A stretch of 64,000 nucleotides of DNA from Plasmopara viticola (GCA_001695595.3 MBPM02000019.1:806001-870000), one strand, 5' to 3'. Shown: positions 47,009 through 57,792, numbered from the stretch's first letter. Notes: generated by a model not told the origin, from the sequence alone. Made by a program: numbers and translations.

Positions 47009-48389
47009 CTACGCATTTGTATCCTTGTTGCGCGCAGCCTGTTTTGGCGTATTGCATTGACGCTTTTGTATTCCGTTGCTACCACTGGCTTCAGCTTTGC
47101 GTTTTTTGGAAAGATTGCCGCTAGTAGCACTTATGGCTTTGGCAGCTTTTCGCGCGGCATGTTTGGGTTTCAACTTCTTGCCAAGTCCAGCTGCAGTGGC
47201 CTCACGCTTAAGCTTTTTGGTAACGATTGCATTAGTACCAACCTTTCGTTTGAAGTGAATACGCGCTCGTGCACCAACGGAAGCATAGGATCCTGCAAAC
47301 TTTTCCTTGACCGTCTCTTCCCCACGCAAGTTTTTAAAGCGTTTGCCACATACTTGCACGCGCAACTCGCGATTTTCCATCTTGAGGTTACGCAGCGTTA
47401 GCGTCTTGGCTACAAGAGCTGGAGTCTTGAGCAACAAGTACCCAAATCCTTTGCCAAGACCCGACACGCGGTCGCGAATGAGACGCACATTTTCAATTGG
47501 CTCTGGCTCTTCGTCAGTCTTGAGCCGTTTCAAGAAAAATTGCACTATTTGCTCGTCCGTGCACTTGAATGGGACGTTTCCAATAAAAACACTTCGACGT
47601 GCATCAATCACTGGTTCCGCATGGTCCACACGAATTCTCTTATGAGCCAGAGTCTAGAGCAATCACAAAAAGTCGCATCAATTTTTTCCCCTGTAAGAAT
47701 TTATCAAAGCGTACCGTGCCGTTGAGCTTCAGTGCAGCGTTTACACTGCTTTCGTCTGCAAACATCACGTAGGCGTTGCAATTATCCTTGGCCGTCGTGA
47801 GGATTTTTTGATTGGCGCAAACTTTCATCATGAGCTTCTGATTCCCCGCCTCGTCGACTGCACAGCCGGCAATCGGCAGATACCGAAGACGCACGCTCGC
47901 CACTTTGCCACACTTTGCAAAGTGCTTCTTCACGTCCTTTTGCGTGGCATCGAGCGACACGTTACCCACAAACACGGTACGTCGTGCCTTTTCGTCCTCG
48001 TGTATGAGCTCTTCCTTCCCCTCCTCGGCTGTGTCTTTGCTTATTCGCTTTTTCTTCTTTTCCTTCTTCTCCTTCTTTGCACCGTCCTTCTTTTCATTTA
48101 TCTTTTGAACCGTCATCGACTCTGTATGATTCACTTCTGTTTTCTTGTTTACTTTTGTCTGTGGTGTCTTCATGTCATCAGCTGTCTTTCCTGCCTCGGC
48201 CTTCTCCAGCACGTACGACGATTTTTTGCCAAAAATCGCGGCGCTTTGAGCAAAGCCATTGGCTAACGCAGATTTGTTCTGGTTCTTTAATTGCTCTTGG
48301 ATCACCTTCACTGCTTTCGACTCAAGCGTGGCTTGCACTGACTCCACGGCAGCCGCCGGTGCACGCGTGAGCTTGCTCTTCTTGCCCAT
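47009..48389 (-). CDS. RBM34/Nop12-like RNA-binding protein with two RRMs
   Basis: This is a two-exon gene: exon 1 is 48389-47715, a 61-nt intron is 47714-47654 (donor GTACGC, acceptor CTCTAG), and exon 2 is 47653-47009, giving 439 residues. The intron falls after LNGT, and splicing gives LNGT-TLAHKRIRVDHAEP, which restores one frame across two apparently separate ORFs. Residues 1-135 are lysine-rich and charged. RRM1 starts at about 138 (RNP2 VFVGNV, RNP1-like NAYVMF at about 205). RRM2 starts at about 246 (RNP2 VFIGNVPF, RNP1 KGFGYLLL). The C-terminus is highly basic, as expected for a nucleolar protein. RBM34/Nop12 proteins act in large ribosomal subunit rRNA maturation; that role is inferred from family. 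It lies 111 bp downstream of the DEK-like gene on the same strand. Confidence 0.9.
47654..47714 (-). other. Intron of the RBM34-like gene
   Basis: 61 nt, phase 0. The donor is GTACGC after ACG, and the acceptor is CTCTAG before ACT. Without removal, exon 1 reads into a stop at 47640-47642. With it, the interdomain sequence matches the family pattern (..LNGT.L...IRVD.A). Confidence 0.85.
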
Positions 48390-48393
48390 GGTA

Positions 48394-48405
48394 CAGAACG
48401 AATGA
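48394..48405 (-). promoter_or_regulatory. Inr-like element of the RBM34-like gene
   Basis: On the minus strand, TCATTCGTTCTG lies only 4 nt before the ATG at 48389. It resembles the oomycete initiator, which implies a very short 5' leader. Confidence 0.4.
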
Positions 48406-48500
48406 ATGGAGGTACCAGGCTGGTAATTTATATATCAGCTGTTTGCATGATTTTGTTATTAAAGACAACGTTAAAAACGACAGTCTCTACAAAACGGAGG

Positions 48501-50212
48501 CTAAATCTCTGCTTGGATAAACTCCTTAATAGCCTTCTTCTGTGCAGACATGTCACGGCCTAAGTCCGAGCTTAGCTGCCGTACAATCTGCATACACATT
48601 TCGACAATCAAGTCTGCTGTCAGATCAATTTCAGCCAGAATTCCTCACACACATCACCATGTACCTTTTTCACTGTCAGCTCTTCAGCATTGCCACGAGC
48701 AATAATATCTCGGACTTTGCTGCACATATCAGCGTCTAAATCCTCTAGCTCCGGCTCCATTCCGTCCTTACCAGCAGCATCAGAAGTTTTAGCCTTGTCA
48801 GTAGACTCATCGGACCCTTTCGTATCGGGAACGGGCTCTCTGGTTTTAATGGTAAGCTTATTTTCAACAATAGGCTCCTTCTCTAGCGTAGCATTCTCTT
48901 TCAGAGCAGTTTCAAGTGTAGACTGGTTTTTGAAAGTAGACTGCTTCTCACCTATCGATTGCTTTTCGTCCTTGTCACTAGACATTTCCTCATCGTCGTG
49001 GTCGTCGTCACCGTCACTTTGTACAACTCGAGACTTTTTTGATCGAGAAACAACTTTTCTTTTCTTGGTTGGCATGCCGCCTTCTTCAAAGTCACTGGAT
49101 GAATCTTCCCCTTCAGACTCAATGACTTTGCATTCGTCCTCGTCTTTTTCGTTGTTGACAGGACTTTTCTTCTTTAAAGGTTTTCGCTTCTTCTTTCCAA
49201 GCTCACTCACGCTCTTCTTTGCAGCTTTAGTCTTTCTCGTACGCTTGTTTAGTTTTTGCTTTTCCTTCTTTGCTACAATTGCAGCTTTCTTCTCAGCAAG
49301 CTATTGCATAAATTTATCCAAAAACAAGTGAGTACTCAAAGATTGAAGCCACATTGCTCTTTGATCAATGCAACAATTCCCACTTTTGTCGTCTGGGGAT
49401 TGTGGAGCCAATCCACCAACCGATCGAGCAACGATTCCTTGTTATGCGGTTTTCCTTCCTCCTCAAATGATTTTTTAGAGCGATCGACCTATGCAATATT
49501 TTATAAAAGCAGATGCTTCTAAATCAGTACCAAATGGATTCAAGAGGGTTAAGCAAAAAAAAATATACCGCCAAGATATCCAACACTTCGTTAACAAATG
49601 CCAATTTCCATTTGCCCATTCTTGCCAAAAGTTGCTCGCGTGACTGCAACAGGTTTTAGACAATAAGAATCATCCTCTTTAGAAGAATATTACAAACACA
49701 AACCTTCTCGTCCTGGTCGATGATACCCGAAAAGTCAAGAATGTGCTCCTTGATCATTTTCACCTGCATAAACTCCCATCAATACTGCATACAATATCCA
49801 TCATGCTTGCCTTGTCTCCCTACATTCTTTTGCTGAAAGCGACGGCCATACATAATGCTGTACAGTTGCTTTATCATGTCCATTTGCTTTTTGCCCAGTG
49901 CTTCGATCTGCAGCAAACATGACAATCAATTCATCTGTTGCATCTTTTGTGTGTAAAACGAGCAAAAAAAAGTTTGCATTGTCTCACATTTGAAGCAACA
50001 AACGTGATCTCCCGCACTTTAGTGCCTTTGCCCATTGGTGGCGCAAATACGTCTGAATCATCACTCTTGGTTTGCGTGAACGTAAACATTTGCGTCATCT
50101 TACGCACACGACCACCAAGACTTGTTGAAAGGGCCACGGACTCGCTGGCTGAATCAGTATGAGGGTCCATTATCAGCGTCTCCTCAAGCTTCTGTGCCTT
50201 ATCGGTTGTCAT
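48501..50212 (-). CDS. DEK-like chromatin protein, six exons, C-terminal frameshift
   Basis: Exons: 50212-49988, 49907-49824, 49763-49704, 49643-49569, 49488-49384 and 49300-48620. All junctions are phase 0 with GT-AG introns of 60-83 nt. The product has 409 residues. The N-terminal half has the DEK/SAP-like layout: GKGTKVREI, IEALGKKQMDMIKQLYSIMY, KEHILDFSGI, LLDRLVDWLHNP. A long acidic/serine and lysine-rich stretch follows. The C-terminal DEK domain begins MCSKVRDIIARGNAEELTVK. The frame then stops at 48620 after CEEFWLKLI, whereas the expected continuation (IDLTADLIVEMC ... FIQAEI) lies open in the next frame down to 48501. A 1-nt indel or a sequencing error therefore removes the last roughly 40 residues. 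DEK proteins bind DNA and histones. The donor of intron 5 (AAA|GTGGGA) is my choice because it avoids an in-frame TGA. Confidence 0.8.
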
Positions 50213-50700
50213 TGTACTTGGTTGGAGACTCGCGCTTTTTGGCTTGTGATTTACTCACTGTATGAAATAGACAAAAACTGAACGAATACGGTACTACTTC
50301 GAGTACCTATTGCTGAGCTCATTATGGACATGCTAGAGTGGACACTGGGCCATCAAGATCGACCGATGCAATGCATTCGATACATTTGAAGGGCCGATGT
50401 TTAATAAGAGAGAGATACGACATGTCAGCAGAAGTGACAGTACGCAAGTATTTGACCTTGGAAGCAGAAGAAGATAGACTACTGAAGAATCTCATTTTTG
50501 AGGAATGCAAATACCTCGAACCGTTAGAGGTTAATTTGCTTGCTATCTGACGTACCTCTTAAACCACAACAGACAGAGTAAATTAGGTCTCGCTTACTAA
50601 TCCAGCAGTCAAAGTTATTGTTCTATTATCTTTAAGCAAGTATTTAAGAAAATATCTACAGTCAAAAAGTTCCAGCACCTAAAATAAATTAAAAGAGAAA
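50213..50700. other. Intergenic region inside the mirror duplication
   Basis: No gene is supported. It separates the left arm from the 3' end of the central TIR gene. Confidence 0.5.
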
Positions 50701-53700
50701 TTAAATGAGAGTCATTGCAGCTTCAGGACGTCCCAGAAAAGCACGCGCAGAATTCGTGCCCGCCAAACTATTGCTTTGTCTCCCATGCCCCATAACAATC
50801 TTTCGAGCAACAGTACGAAAAGTTGGACGGGCGGATGCTCGTGGTCCAATAAATGATGCGCTTGGGTTGGGTAAATTGTCCCGAACGCGATTTAATAATT
50901 GCAAAAAACTCGAATTAAAGCCCAATTCCGGCGTAAAGTGCAACAACTCTAGTCGTGAAAGGGTATAGTGTTTATCCAATGGAATTTCCATATCATTCAA
51001 CAGGACGGGCAAGAGCGGTTTTCCTTTATCTTCTGCAAACGCTAATTGGTCCTTGACAAGTTCACTGTGGACCGTTTTGCGTGATAAAATCACAATAAAG
51101 ACGTCACACTTGAGAATTGCCTCTTTCGCCGCATGGATCCGTTCCGTCATATCTACGTACGATTGTGTCCCATCCGAGAGACACCGTACTTGATTGTCGT
51201 GCAATCGATCGTGCAACCGTTTGACAAAACCATAATGATGATCGCCATGCGACACAAACGCAAATTGAAGGTTATCCAGCGTATTTGCATTCCAATCGGT
51301 AAAATTGTCAGCGAACCGCGTGAGACTGGCTCCATTCGTCAAATAGCCTCGACCTCCTCCCCGAATTTTGGCTTCCCGTTGTTTTTCAATCTCGTCACGC
51401 ACTCCATCCAGTAACAAACAAAATTGCGTGGCAAAGCGCTTTTCATCATATTCGTACACGATCTTTCGTTGGTTCGAAGCGTCAATCCGTGTGATTGCGG
51501 ATTCAAACGGGACCATTTGACGCGTGTAAATGTACACTTGCATTTCATCCGTCACTTGAGCACCTTCAGTTGACACAGCAATGATTGGTTTGCCAAGTTC
51601 TTTTGCGAGTGCCAACTCTTTCAAACACCATTCGGAAGCCGGGTAATCTTCCGTGTAGAGACAAATGATGACTTCTGCATTCTTAATGCCACGTGCAATC
51701 TCTTCGCGCCACACCGATCCCCCGCCAATACCACTGGGATCCATCAGATCCAACCACGACGTGACGTTCGCACGCTCTAATTTATCGCGAATCTTTAACG
51801 CAAATGCACTGTGCGAATGCGTATAACTAATCATGACATCGCGATCTCCAGCTGCTTGTTTGATTTCAAACTGAAGTTGCGTCGACGTTGTACAATCGAC
51901 GGGACGATAACCGTCTCGGTTCGTCTCCATGACGTTTGCGCCAGAGTCGAGGAGGGCCAATGCCGTATCTTTCTGTTCACATTTCATCGCAATATGGAGC
52001 GCCGTGTCCCCATTTGGCAACCGATCGTCAATATCTGCACCATACTCGACAAGACAATCAAAAAGCGCAACATTGACACTTTTCGACGAGGCAGCACACA
52101 AGAGAGGCGTATGGTCCCGAGCATCGCGCAACTTGACGTCGGCACCATTGGCGAGTAGCAATTGAACCACTCGTACTTTGTTCATGCGGGCAGCCCAATG
52201 GAGCGGAGATCGCCCGAAAAGATCTTGGAAATCCGGATCTGCGCCAGCTTCGAGCAACATCGTAGCCGCGTTGAACGCGCCGTTGATTGCGGCCCAATGC
52301 AATGGCGTACGACGGTGCATGCCAATGTACCCATACTCTCCCACACAATTCGGGTCGGCCCCCGTTTTCAACAGTTTTTTCAGCCTCGTCGTCTCGTCTT
52401 TGGCCGCTGCTTCGTGCAACGGGGTGAGGGCAACATCGGCGCCCCATTCTTCCAATTCATGGGCGACGGGGAAATTTCCGCGCATGTAGGCCAATTGCAA
52501 GACAGTGAGGGTGTTCATATGACCTGGATCAGGCACTTCGAGGTGGTTGGCACCGGCTTCGAGCAACAACGTCACAATGTCGGGGTTCTCGGCAACAAAA
52601 AGGGGCGGCAACCGGTCGGACCAACACGAAGCGTTGGACTTTAAATTCACGTTTGCCTTGTGTTCAATCAACCACTCGACCGCTTGAATCTGTCCTGTAC
52701 TCACGGCACAGTGCAGGGGTGTCACCAGTGTCGTCCGAAACATCGACGCAGCCTTTTCATCTTCAAATGCAAAAGGTTTGGCCACAAAAAGTTGTGCAAA
52801 GGTCCAGAATAAATTCCCAGTCGTAAACCGGACACGCGAGACTTTGTCAAAACTATCGACGCGAAAGCCCGCTTGAAACAAGAGTTGCAACGCTTGGACG
52901 TTGCCTAAATAAGCCGCCACGTGCATGGGATTTTTCTTCGACCGTCCAAAGAAATACAAGACAAACGTCGCGTCGTCGTACATTTCGTGGGCAAACTCGG
53001 TCCCCAGCCGTTCTTTTGCGTGTTGCAGCAGCTCTTCAATCTTGTGCACGTTGCCAAGCGACGTTTCCTTGTACAATTGTTTCCGCAAATCGTTCACGAC
53101 GCGAGCTCGCTCCGACTTGTACTCGTGTCGACGCTGTAACCGCGATCGAATGCCCCCCGTTTGGTCCGTTTCTTTAAACGCACCGAGCTGCATGCTTAAG
53201 TGTTCTCGAAACCGCGTAAAGTAGGTGAGGACGACGAAGTTTGCGAAAAAGACGCCGGCGGCACCAATGACGTATAGAATGGGGCGCGCGTGCGTGCAAT
53301 AAAACGTATTGCCTTGGATGATGGCAACGACAAAGTACAAGATCACGAGAAGGCTAAAGAACCAGATGACGACACTCAGGAGTTCACAACATTGAAAAAA
53401 CACGGTGCGTTGGATTTTTTGGCGCCCAACCCCGTCAATGGCCCGACGGCGTTGAAATGGCTCAAAGAGTCGGAGACCCGAGGCGGGGAGACCAATAATG
53501 AGCAACAGCGACGCAATGTGGTACACGAGCATGGCGTACACGACCACCGTGTCACACGCGCCACAATAGTCGGTCCCTGGGATACACTTGGTCGTACGGT
53601 GAAAGGCCAGCGCAAAGCCGACGTCAATCACATAGACGCCGCCATGGCCAATGTCCTTGGACGTCCAGAACGCGACAATGCCCATGACGCCGAGGGTAGC

Positions 53701-54093
53701 GACAAGGAGCGCGCTCATGCGCAAACGCCACGTAAAGTACGAGTTGCGACCGTACCCAGGGCCTAAGAAGGCATTTGGCAATGATTTGAGGGTGCCACGG
53801 GGCATTGCCGCCACGAGATGATTCTCCAAATCGAAAGAATTGATCAAGACTTCGTCCGTCGATCCACTGGGGAGGGGTGTAGTCTTGTCATTCGTGACGA
53901 TCGTCGGAGATGGATTGGGTAAACTAGATCGACTCAAGCGCTCAGCACCATGGCCTACGAAGGAATGTTGCTCGGAGAGGGCACGGTAGTCGCTAGCCTC
54001 CGTCATGACCCAAGGTGTTGCGAATACTCGTGTGTGTGGAAGTCGAGAACTGCTTAATTTTATTTTGAAATACATATCGAAATACGGCTGCAT
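50701..54093 (-). CDS. Membrane ankyrin protein with two TIR domains
   Basis: An intact single-exon gene of 1130 residues from ATG 54093, or 1101 from the in-frame ATG at 54006 (MTEASDYRALS), which fits better because a TATATATT lies almost at 54093. Using the long form: an unstructured N-terminus to about 120; four membrane helices (about 125-144, 182-205, 236-260, 271-292); then about eight ankyrin repeats at about 385-735 (for example TPLHWAAINGAFNAATMLLE at about 596). TIR1 is at about 751-900 (RDVMISYTHS, SEWCLKELALA) and TIR2 at about 942-1075 (LQFAFVSHGD, ELVKDQLAFA). TIR1 keeps the glutamate (E826) at the position used by NAD-cleaving TIRs. TIR2 has glutamine (Q1016) there and lacks the WCL motif. 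The ankyrin and TIR parts are predicted to be cytosolic. A role in signalling or NAD metabolism is inference. The gene lies between two inverted, decaying arms yet shows no lesion itself. Confidence 0.93.
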   Translation of the reverse strand: MQPYFDMYFKIKLSSSRLPHTRVFATPWVMTEASDYRALSEQHSFVGHGAERLSRSSLPNPSPTIVTNDKTTPLPSGSTDEVLINSFDLENHLVAAMPRGTLKSLPNAFLGPGYGRNSYFTWRLRMSALLVATLGVMGIVAFWTSKDIGHGGVYVIDVGFALAFHRTTKCIPGTDYCGACDTVVVYAMLVYHIASLLLIIGLPASGLRLFEPFQRRRAIDGVGRQKIQRTVFFQCCELLSVVIWFFSLLVILYFVVAIIQGNTFYCTHARPILYVIGAAGVFFANFVVLTYFTRFREHLSMQLGAFKETDQTGGIRSRLQRRHEYKSERARVVNDLRKQLYKETSLGNVHKIEELLQHAKERLGTEFAHEMYDDATFVLYFFGRSKKNPMHVAAYLGNVQALQLLFQAGFRVDSFDKVSRVRFTTGNLFWTFAQLFVAKPFAFEDEKAASMFRTTLVTPLHCAVSTGQIQAVEWLIEHKANVNLKSNASCWSDRLPPLFVAENPDIVTLLLEAGANHLEVPDPGHMNTLTVLQLAYMRGNFPVAHELEEWGADVALTPLHEAAAKDETTRLKKLLKTGADPNCVGEYGYIGMHRRTPLHWAAINGAFNAATMLLEAGADPDFQDLFGRSPLHWAARMNKVRVVQLLLANGADVKLRDARDHTPLLCAASSKSVNVALFDCLVEYGADIDDRLPNGDTALHIAMKCEQKDTALALLDSGANVMETNRDGYRPVDCTTSTQLQFEIKQAAGDRDVMISYTHSHSAFALKIRDKLERANVTSWLDLMDPSGIGGGSVWREEIARGIKNAEVIICLYTEDYPASEWCLKELALAKELGKPIIAVSTEGAQVTDEMQVYIYTRQMVPFESAITRIDASNQRKIVYEYDEKRFATQFCLLLDGVRDEIEKQREAKIRGGGRGYLTNGASLTRFADNFTDWNANTLDNLQFAFVSHGDHHYGFVKRLHDRLHDNQVRCLSDGTQSYVDMTERIHAAKEAILKCDVFIVILSRKTVHSELVKDQLAFAEDKGKPLLPVLLNDMEIPLDKHYTLSRLELLHFTPELGFNSSFLQLLNRVRDNLPNPSASFIGPRASARPTFRTVARKIVMGHGRQSNSLAGTNSARAFLGRPEAAMTLI

Positions 54094-54186
54094 TGATAAA
54101 TATATACAGTGAGTACCCTATGACGATAACTGAGCGCTTGTAAAAGCCTCGACTCTGAGCTCATCCTAGCAACAGTTACATATTAA

Positions 54187-55505
54187 TTGACGCAATCAAC
54201 CAGCGAGTCCGTGGCGCTCTTATGAGTGTCGGTGGCCGTAAATGTACGATGACGCAAGGGCTATGGTTTGCGCAAACCGATTGGGCAAGGACACAAAAGT
54301 GCGGGAGACGCGTCGAACGTGAGTACAGGCAAAGATTTGCAGCCATCGTCATAGTTGTTGCAGATCGCGGCACTGGGCAAGAAGCAAATGGGCGTGATGA
54401 AGCAACTTTGCTGCACCATGTATGGCCGTTGCTCTCAGCAAAAAAATGTAGAAAGAGAAGAGGAGCATAATGGGTATTGTATGCATGATTGATGGGCAGG
54501 TGAAAGTGCACATTCATGACTTTTTGGGGTGTTTGCATCAAGATAGTAATCAAATTTGTGTATGGTCGCGCGAGCAACTTGTAGCAAAAATGGGCGATTT
54601 AAGCCTTTTTTGCTTTCATATTTTACTTGTTTGGTGGAGAGTCGAAAGGATAGCATAACCGCATACCAAGAAATTGTTGTTCAGACAGCTGGTTAAATGG
54701 CTCTTCATTCGACGACAAAAGTGTGATTTATCGGAGAGCACTGTAAAATTTAGTCTCTGTTAATTCAATTGTCTTATATAAATTTATGCAATATCTTGCA
54801 TGGTAAAAACAGCTGATTAAAAAAGTGCGAAGAAGACTAAATTTGCGAGGAAGAGAAGCAGAAAACTTTCCAGAAGGAGAATCTTGCAGAGAATGAATGA
54901 CGAGAAGAAATGCGAAATTACCGTCGGGTAGGAAAATATATTCTGCAATTTTGAAGATGGCAGATTTAATTTAAAAAAAAAAGTCAATCGCAGATGAAGA
55001 AAGTATCGAGTTGTAAGAAAAAACCGTGAGGACGACCGACAAAATTGCTAGTGACACATACAAAAAGCAAGCTGATGGTGAAATACAATTTTCTCTCGAA
55101 AAGCAGTCGACTCTTGAGATAGACACTGCTTTGAAAACGATTGTACTAAAAAAAAGACCTGTTTTTGAGAAGAAGCTTGATTTTAAAACCAAAGTGTCCG
55201 TTGCCGATGCAAAAGTCTTTCAAATGTCTGCTGATCAGGTTGAAAATTACAATGTTGTTAGTAAAGAAGGATTGAAGTCTCAGCTTTAGTTCTAGACGGC
55301 GATGTGTGCAGCAAAGCCCGAGATATTATTGCTTTTGGCAACGCTAAAGAGCTGACGGCCAAAAAGGTACGCGGTGATGCTTTTTCAGAAACTCTTGAGT
55401 AAAAACGATTGGGCATCAGCCTTTATTGCCAAAAAGTGTGCGTTGATCGTACGGCAGCTAAGTTTGGACCTGGGACGTGACCAAATCTATCCCACGGACA
55501 AGATG
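54187..55505 (+). pseudogene. DEK-like pseudogene, right arm of the mirror duplication
   Basis: Exon-by-exon remains of the gene at 48501-50212 appear in the opposite orientation. An exon 1 part covers about 54187-54318 (CAGCGAGTCCGTGGCGCT; GKDTKVRE). Exon 2 covers about 54366-54450 (IAALGKKQMGVMKQL). Exon 3 begins at about 54500 and exon 4 at about 54570 (SREQLVAKMGD). Acidic/lysine-rich parts follow at 54830-55290, and the DEK C-terminal region at about 55300-55400 (DVCSKARDIIAFGNAKELTA). Its introns are still visible. It carries frame changes and stops (for example LE followed by TAA at about 55400), so it is dead. Confidence 0.85.
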
Positions 55506-55539
55506 AGCAAGCGCGCTAAAGTTTGAAGTAGTGGAGGTG

Positions 55540-56560
55540 ATACACGAGCAATTTAAAAACCAAACCGCACCTGTTTCAGCCGACAGCTTCGATCAAAGCA
55601 TCGCATTTAAAACAAAAAATTGTACTTGCTGGAAATGCGGATGCAAAAAAGACAGTGTATGTCAAGGTAGACAAAAATTATAAAAAAGCAGTTAACACTG
55701 AGGAGAACGCTGTGGAGTACGGCGCAAAGAAAAAGAAGAACTGAGGAAAATAGTGGATAATTCATACACGAGGACGAAAAGGCACGACGCACAGTATTTC
55801 TGGGCAACATATCATTCAGGAGAACGTTTCATGCCATTTTTTAGTGTGTGGCAAATTGGAGGACGTGCGGCTTCGGCATCTGGCGATTGCCGACTGCGCA
55901 TTAGACGAGTCTGGTAACCAGAAGCTCATGATGAAAATTTGCGTCGATTGAAAGATCCTGGCGAGGGCCAAAGAAAATTGTAATACGCCTACGTGACGTT
56001 TGCAGAGGAAAGGTTGCACCGCACAGAAACGCTCGATGACATTGTATGCTTTAATAAACTTATTAAGGGAAAAGGTAGAATAATTATACACTTACTGGAG
56101 CCCGTGATTGAATTACCCATCCAGTGCACGGACGAGCGAATAGTGAAGTAGAGCGCATGCCAATCAAGATGTGCGTCTTATTCGCGGCCTCGAGTCAAAT
56201 CTTGGCAAAGGGTTTGCTGCTCAATACTCCACCTCTTGTAGCCAAAACGTTAATGCTGCGTAATTTTAATTGCGAGTTGTGCGTACAAGTATGCGGCAAA
56301 TGCATTTAGAACGTGCGTGATTACGAGACGGTCAAGGGAAAAACCGAAGAATTCCGAGCATTACTTTTGCACGAGCGCAGTGAGATGATGGCCGTGAAGC
56401 TTAAGCGTGAAGCCACTGCATCTGGATTTTAATGGAAGCGGGGACCCAAACAAAAAGTAGCAAAAGCCATCAATGCTACTTGCGCCAACCTTTCAAAACG
56501 CGCATAGCTGAATTTTATGGTAACGACAAAATACGAAAGCGGGCCACCAATGCGCAATAA
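55540..56560 (+). pseudogene. RBM34/Nop12-like pseudogene, right arm of the mirror duplication
   Basis: Plus-strand remains of the gene at 47009-48389. The RRM1 start is HEDEKARRTVFLGN (about 55760-55805). The loop GNQKLMMKICVD is at about 55914-55950, and RRM2 blocks follow at about 56170-56310 (PLVAKTLMLRNFNCELCVQVCGK). A basic tail runs to about 56560. Stops and indels are frequent. Confidence 0.85.
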
Positions 56561-56599
56561 AAATGTATTCATTTGGTAGACAGCATTATTGCAAGTGAA

Positions 56600-57792
56600 A
56601 ATTTAGTGTAACCCGAACGCTTCTTCCAGCGCGTAACCATCGCTATGACCAGACCACACGCTGTGATGACCATTTTATCCTATGAAAAATCACTCAGAGC
56701 CATATACATGAGACTCATCACACCCGTGTGCGGCACTGTGATGTTACACAGGGCTACAATCCGAACATATCAATTGTACGCATCCGTCGAGGCAAATATA
56801 ACGTGCATGTGCTCATCGAAATAATCTATCCGTTTTCATTGCCCGCCTCAGATCTAGAGCCGTACTCCGGTAAAGAAGCACAATGCAAATCTCCGGTCTC
56901 GTCGTCATATAGCTGAATGCCAAGCCCGCCACGGTGTTGATGACCTACTGCATCGACCAGCTCCACGCCGCGTGCTGGTTCAAAGACATGCTGGCGATGC
57001 GCAGATAACGGAAATGTGTCATTATCCAATCGCTGGCGTGTCGATAGAGTGTGCACACAACCCGGACGCGTGTCTGGATGACACACCGGCACGTCGTACT
57101 CGATGTTTCCCATTGTTTCAAGAGATCCCGAGGCGTCACAGCATGCTGTGAGGTACAGGGGACAATTTTCCGGCACGATGTCAGCGTATTTAATCGAGTA
57201 GCGCAAGTAATAGACCGCTTTACTAGCTTCCAAAACCTCGAGATTCTTGTGTTCCAAGCCAGAGTCGGCATTTTCACAGCAATGTAAGCCTCCGTGGTAA
57301 ATCGCAGCTGAACAAGCCGTATTCTCTTCGTATAGTAATTGCGCATTGCAAGTGCCATTGCAGAATGGACGGCCATTTACGGAAGTAGCAGTAAGCTTGT
57401 CTGCCGACGTACACGTCACTCTAGACAGTAGTGCGCGTGCTCGGGAGACATTTGACATGTGTCAATCACATGCACATTGGCAAACCATTCGCCTTCCCCT
57501 CCGACAGTCATAAACGCATACGGATAATAGAATCCTTGCGGTGTACCACGACTTCAGTGCCAGCACCAAATGCCACAGTCCGACTAAAAAATTTTGGCTT
57601 CATGGACGCCCACCGGCTCTTCATGGCGTCGTATTGCTCATGTGTGCTGCCAAACACTTGGTGGTGGAGATACGCATCGTACGTGGGCACGAGTACGACG
57701 TTCCCAGCGTCATCTTTCTCCACCACGTCGGCTTCGAAACGACACACGGCAATAGGACCTTTCGGAATCGCAAAATGTGTTGCCCACTTCAC
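56600..57792 (-). pseudogene. SURNod19-like (stress up-regulated Nod19 domain) pseudogene, right arm
   Basis: The minus strand from 57792 reads THFAIPKGPIAVCRFEADVV and DAYLHHQVFGSTHEQY. After a frame change near 57557 it reads RGTPQGFYYPYAF, WFANVHVIDTC and HYCLE. After a second 1-nt loss near 57420 it reads CTSADKL, GLHCCEN, AVYYLRYSIKYADI, NIEYDVPVC, VGHQHRGGLGIQLY, ASLPEYGS and AGNENG. A TAG then follows (56790s) where the family has a tyrosine. The motif order matches the SURNod19 family (PF07712), extracellular or membrane proteins known from plants and oomycetes. The three lesions make it a pseudogene. The 3' tail (VVIAMVTRWKKRS) suggests a former C-terminal membrane segment. Confidence 0.75.

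Noticed and set aside
48690..49331. Plus-strand ORF of 213 codons opposite the DEK gene
   Set aside because: Serine- and phenylalanine-rich antisense of an acidic/lysine-rich exon; no family features.
49301..49336. Alternative DEK intron 5 starting at GTACTC
   Set aside because: It would be only 36 nt and leaves an in-frame TGA. The GTGGGA donor gives 83 nt and an open frame.
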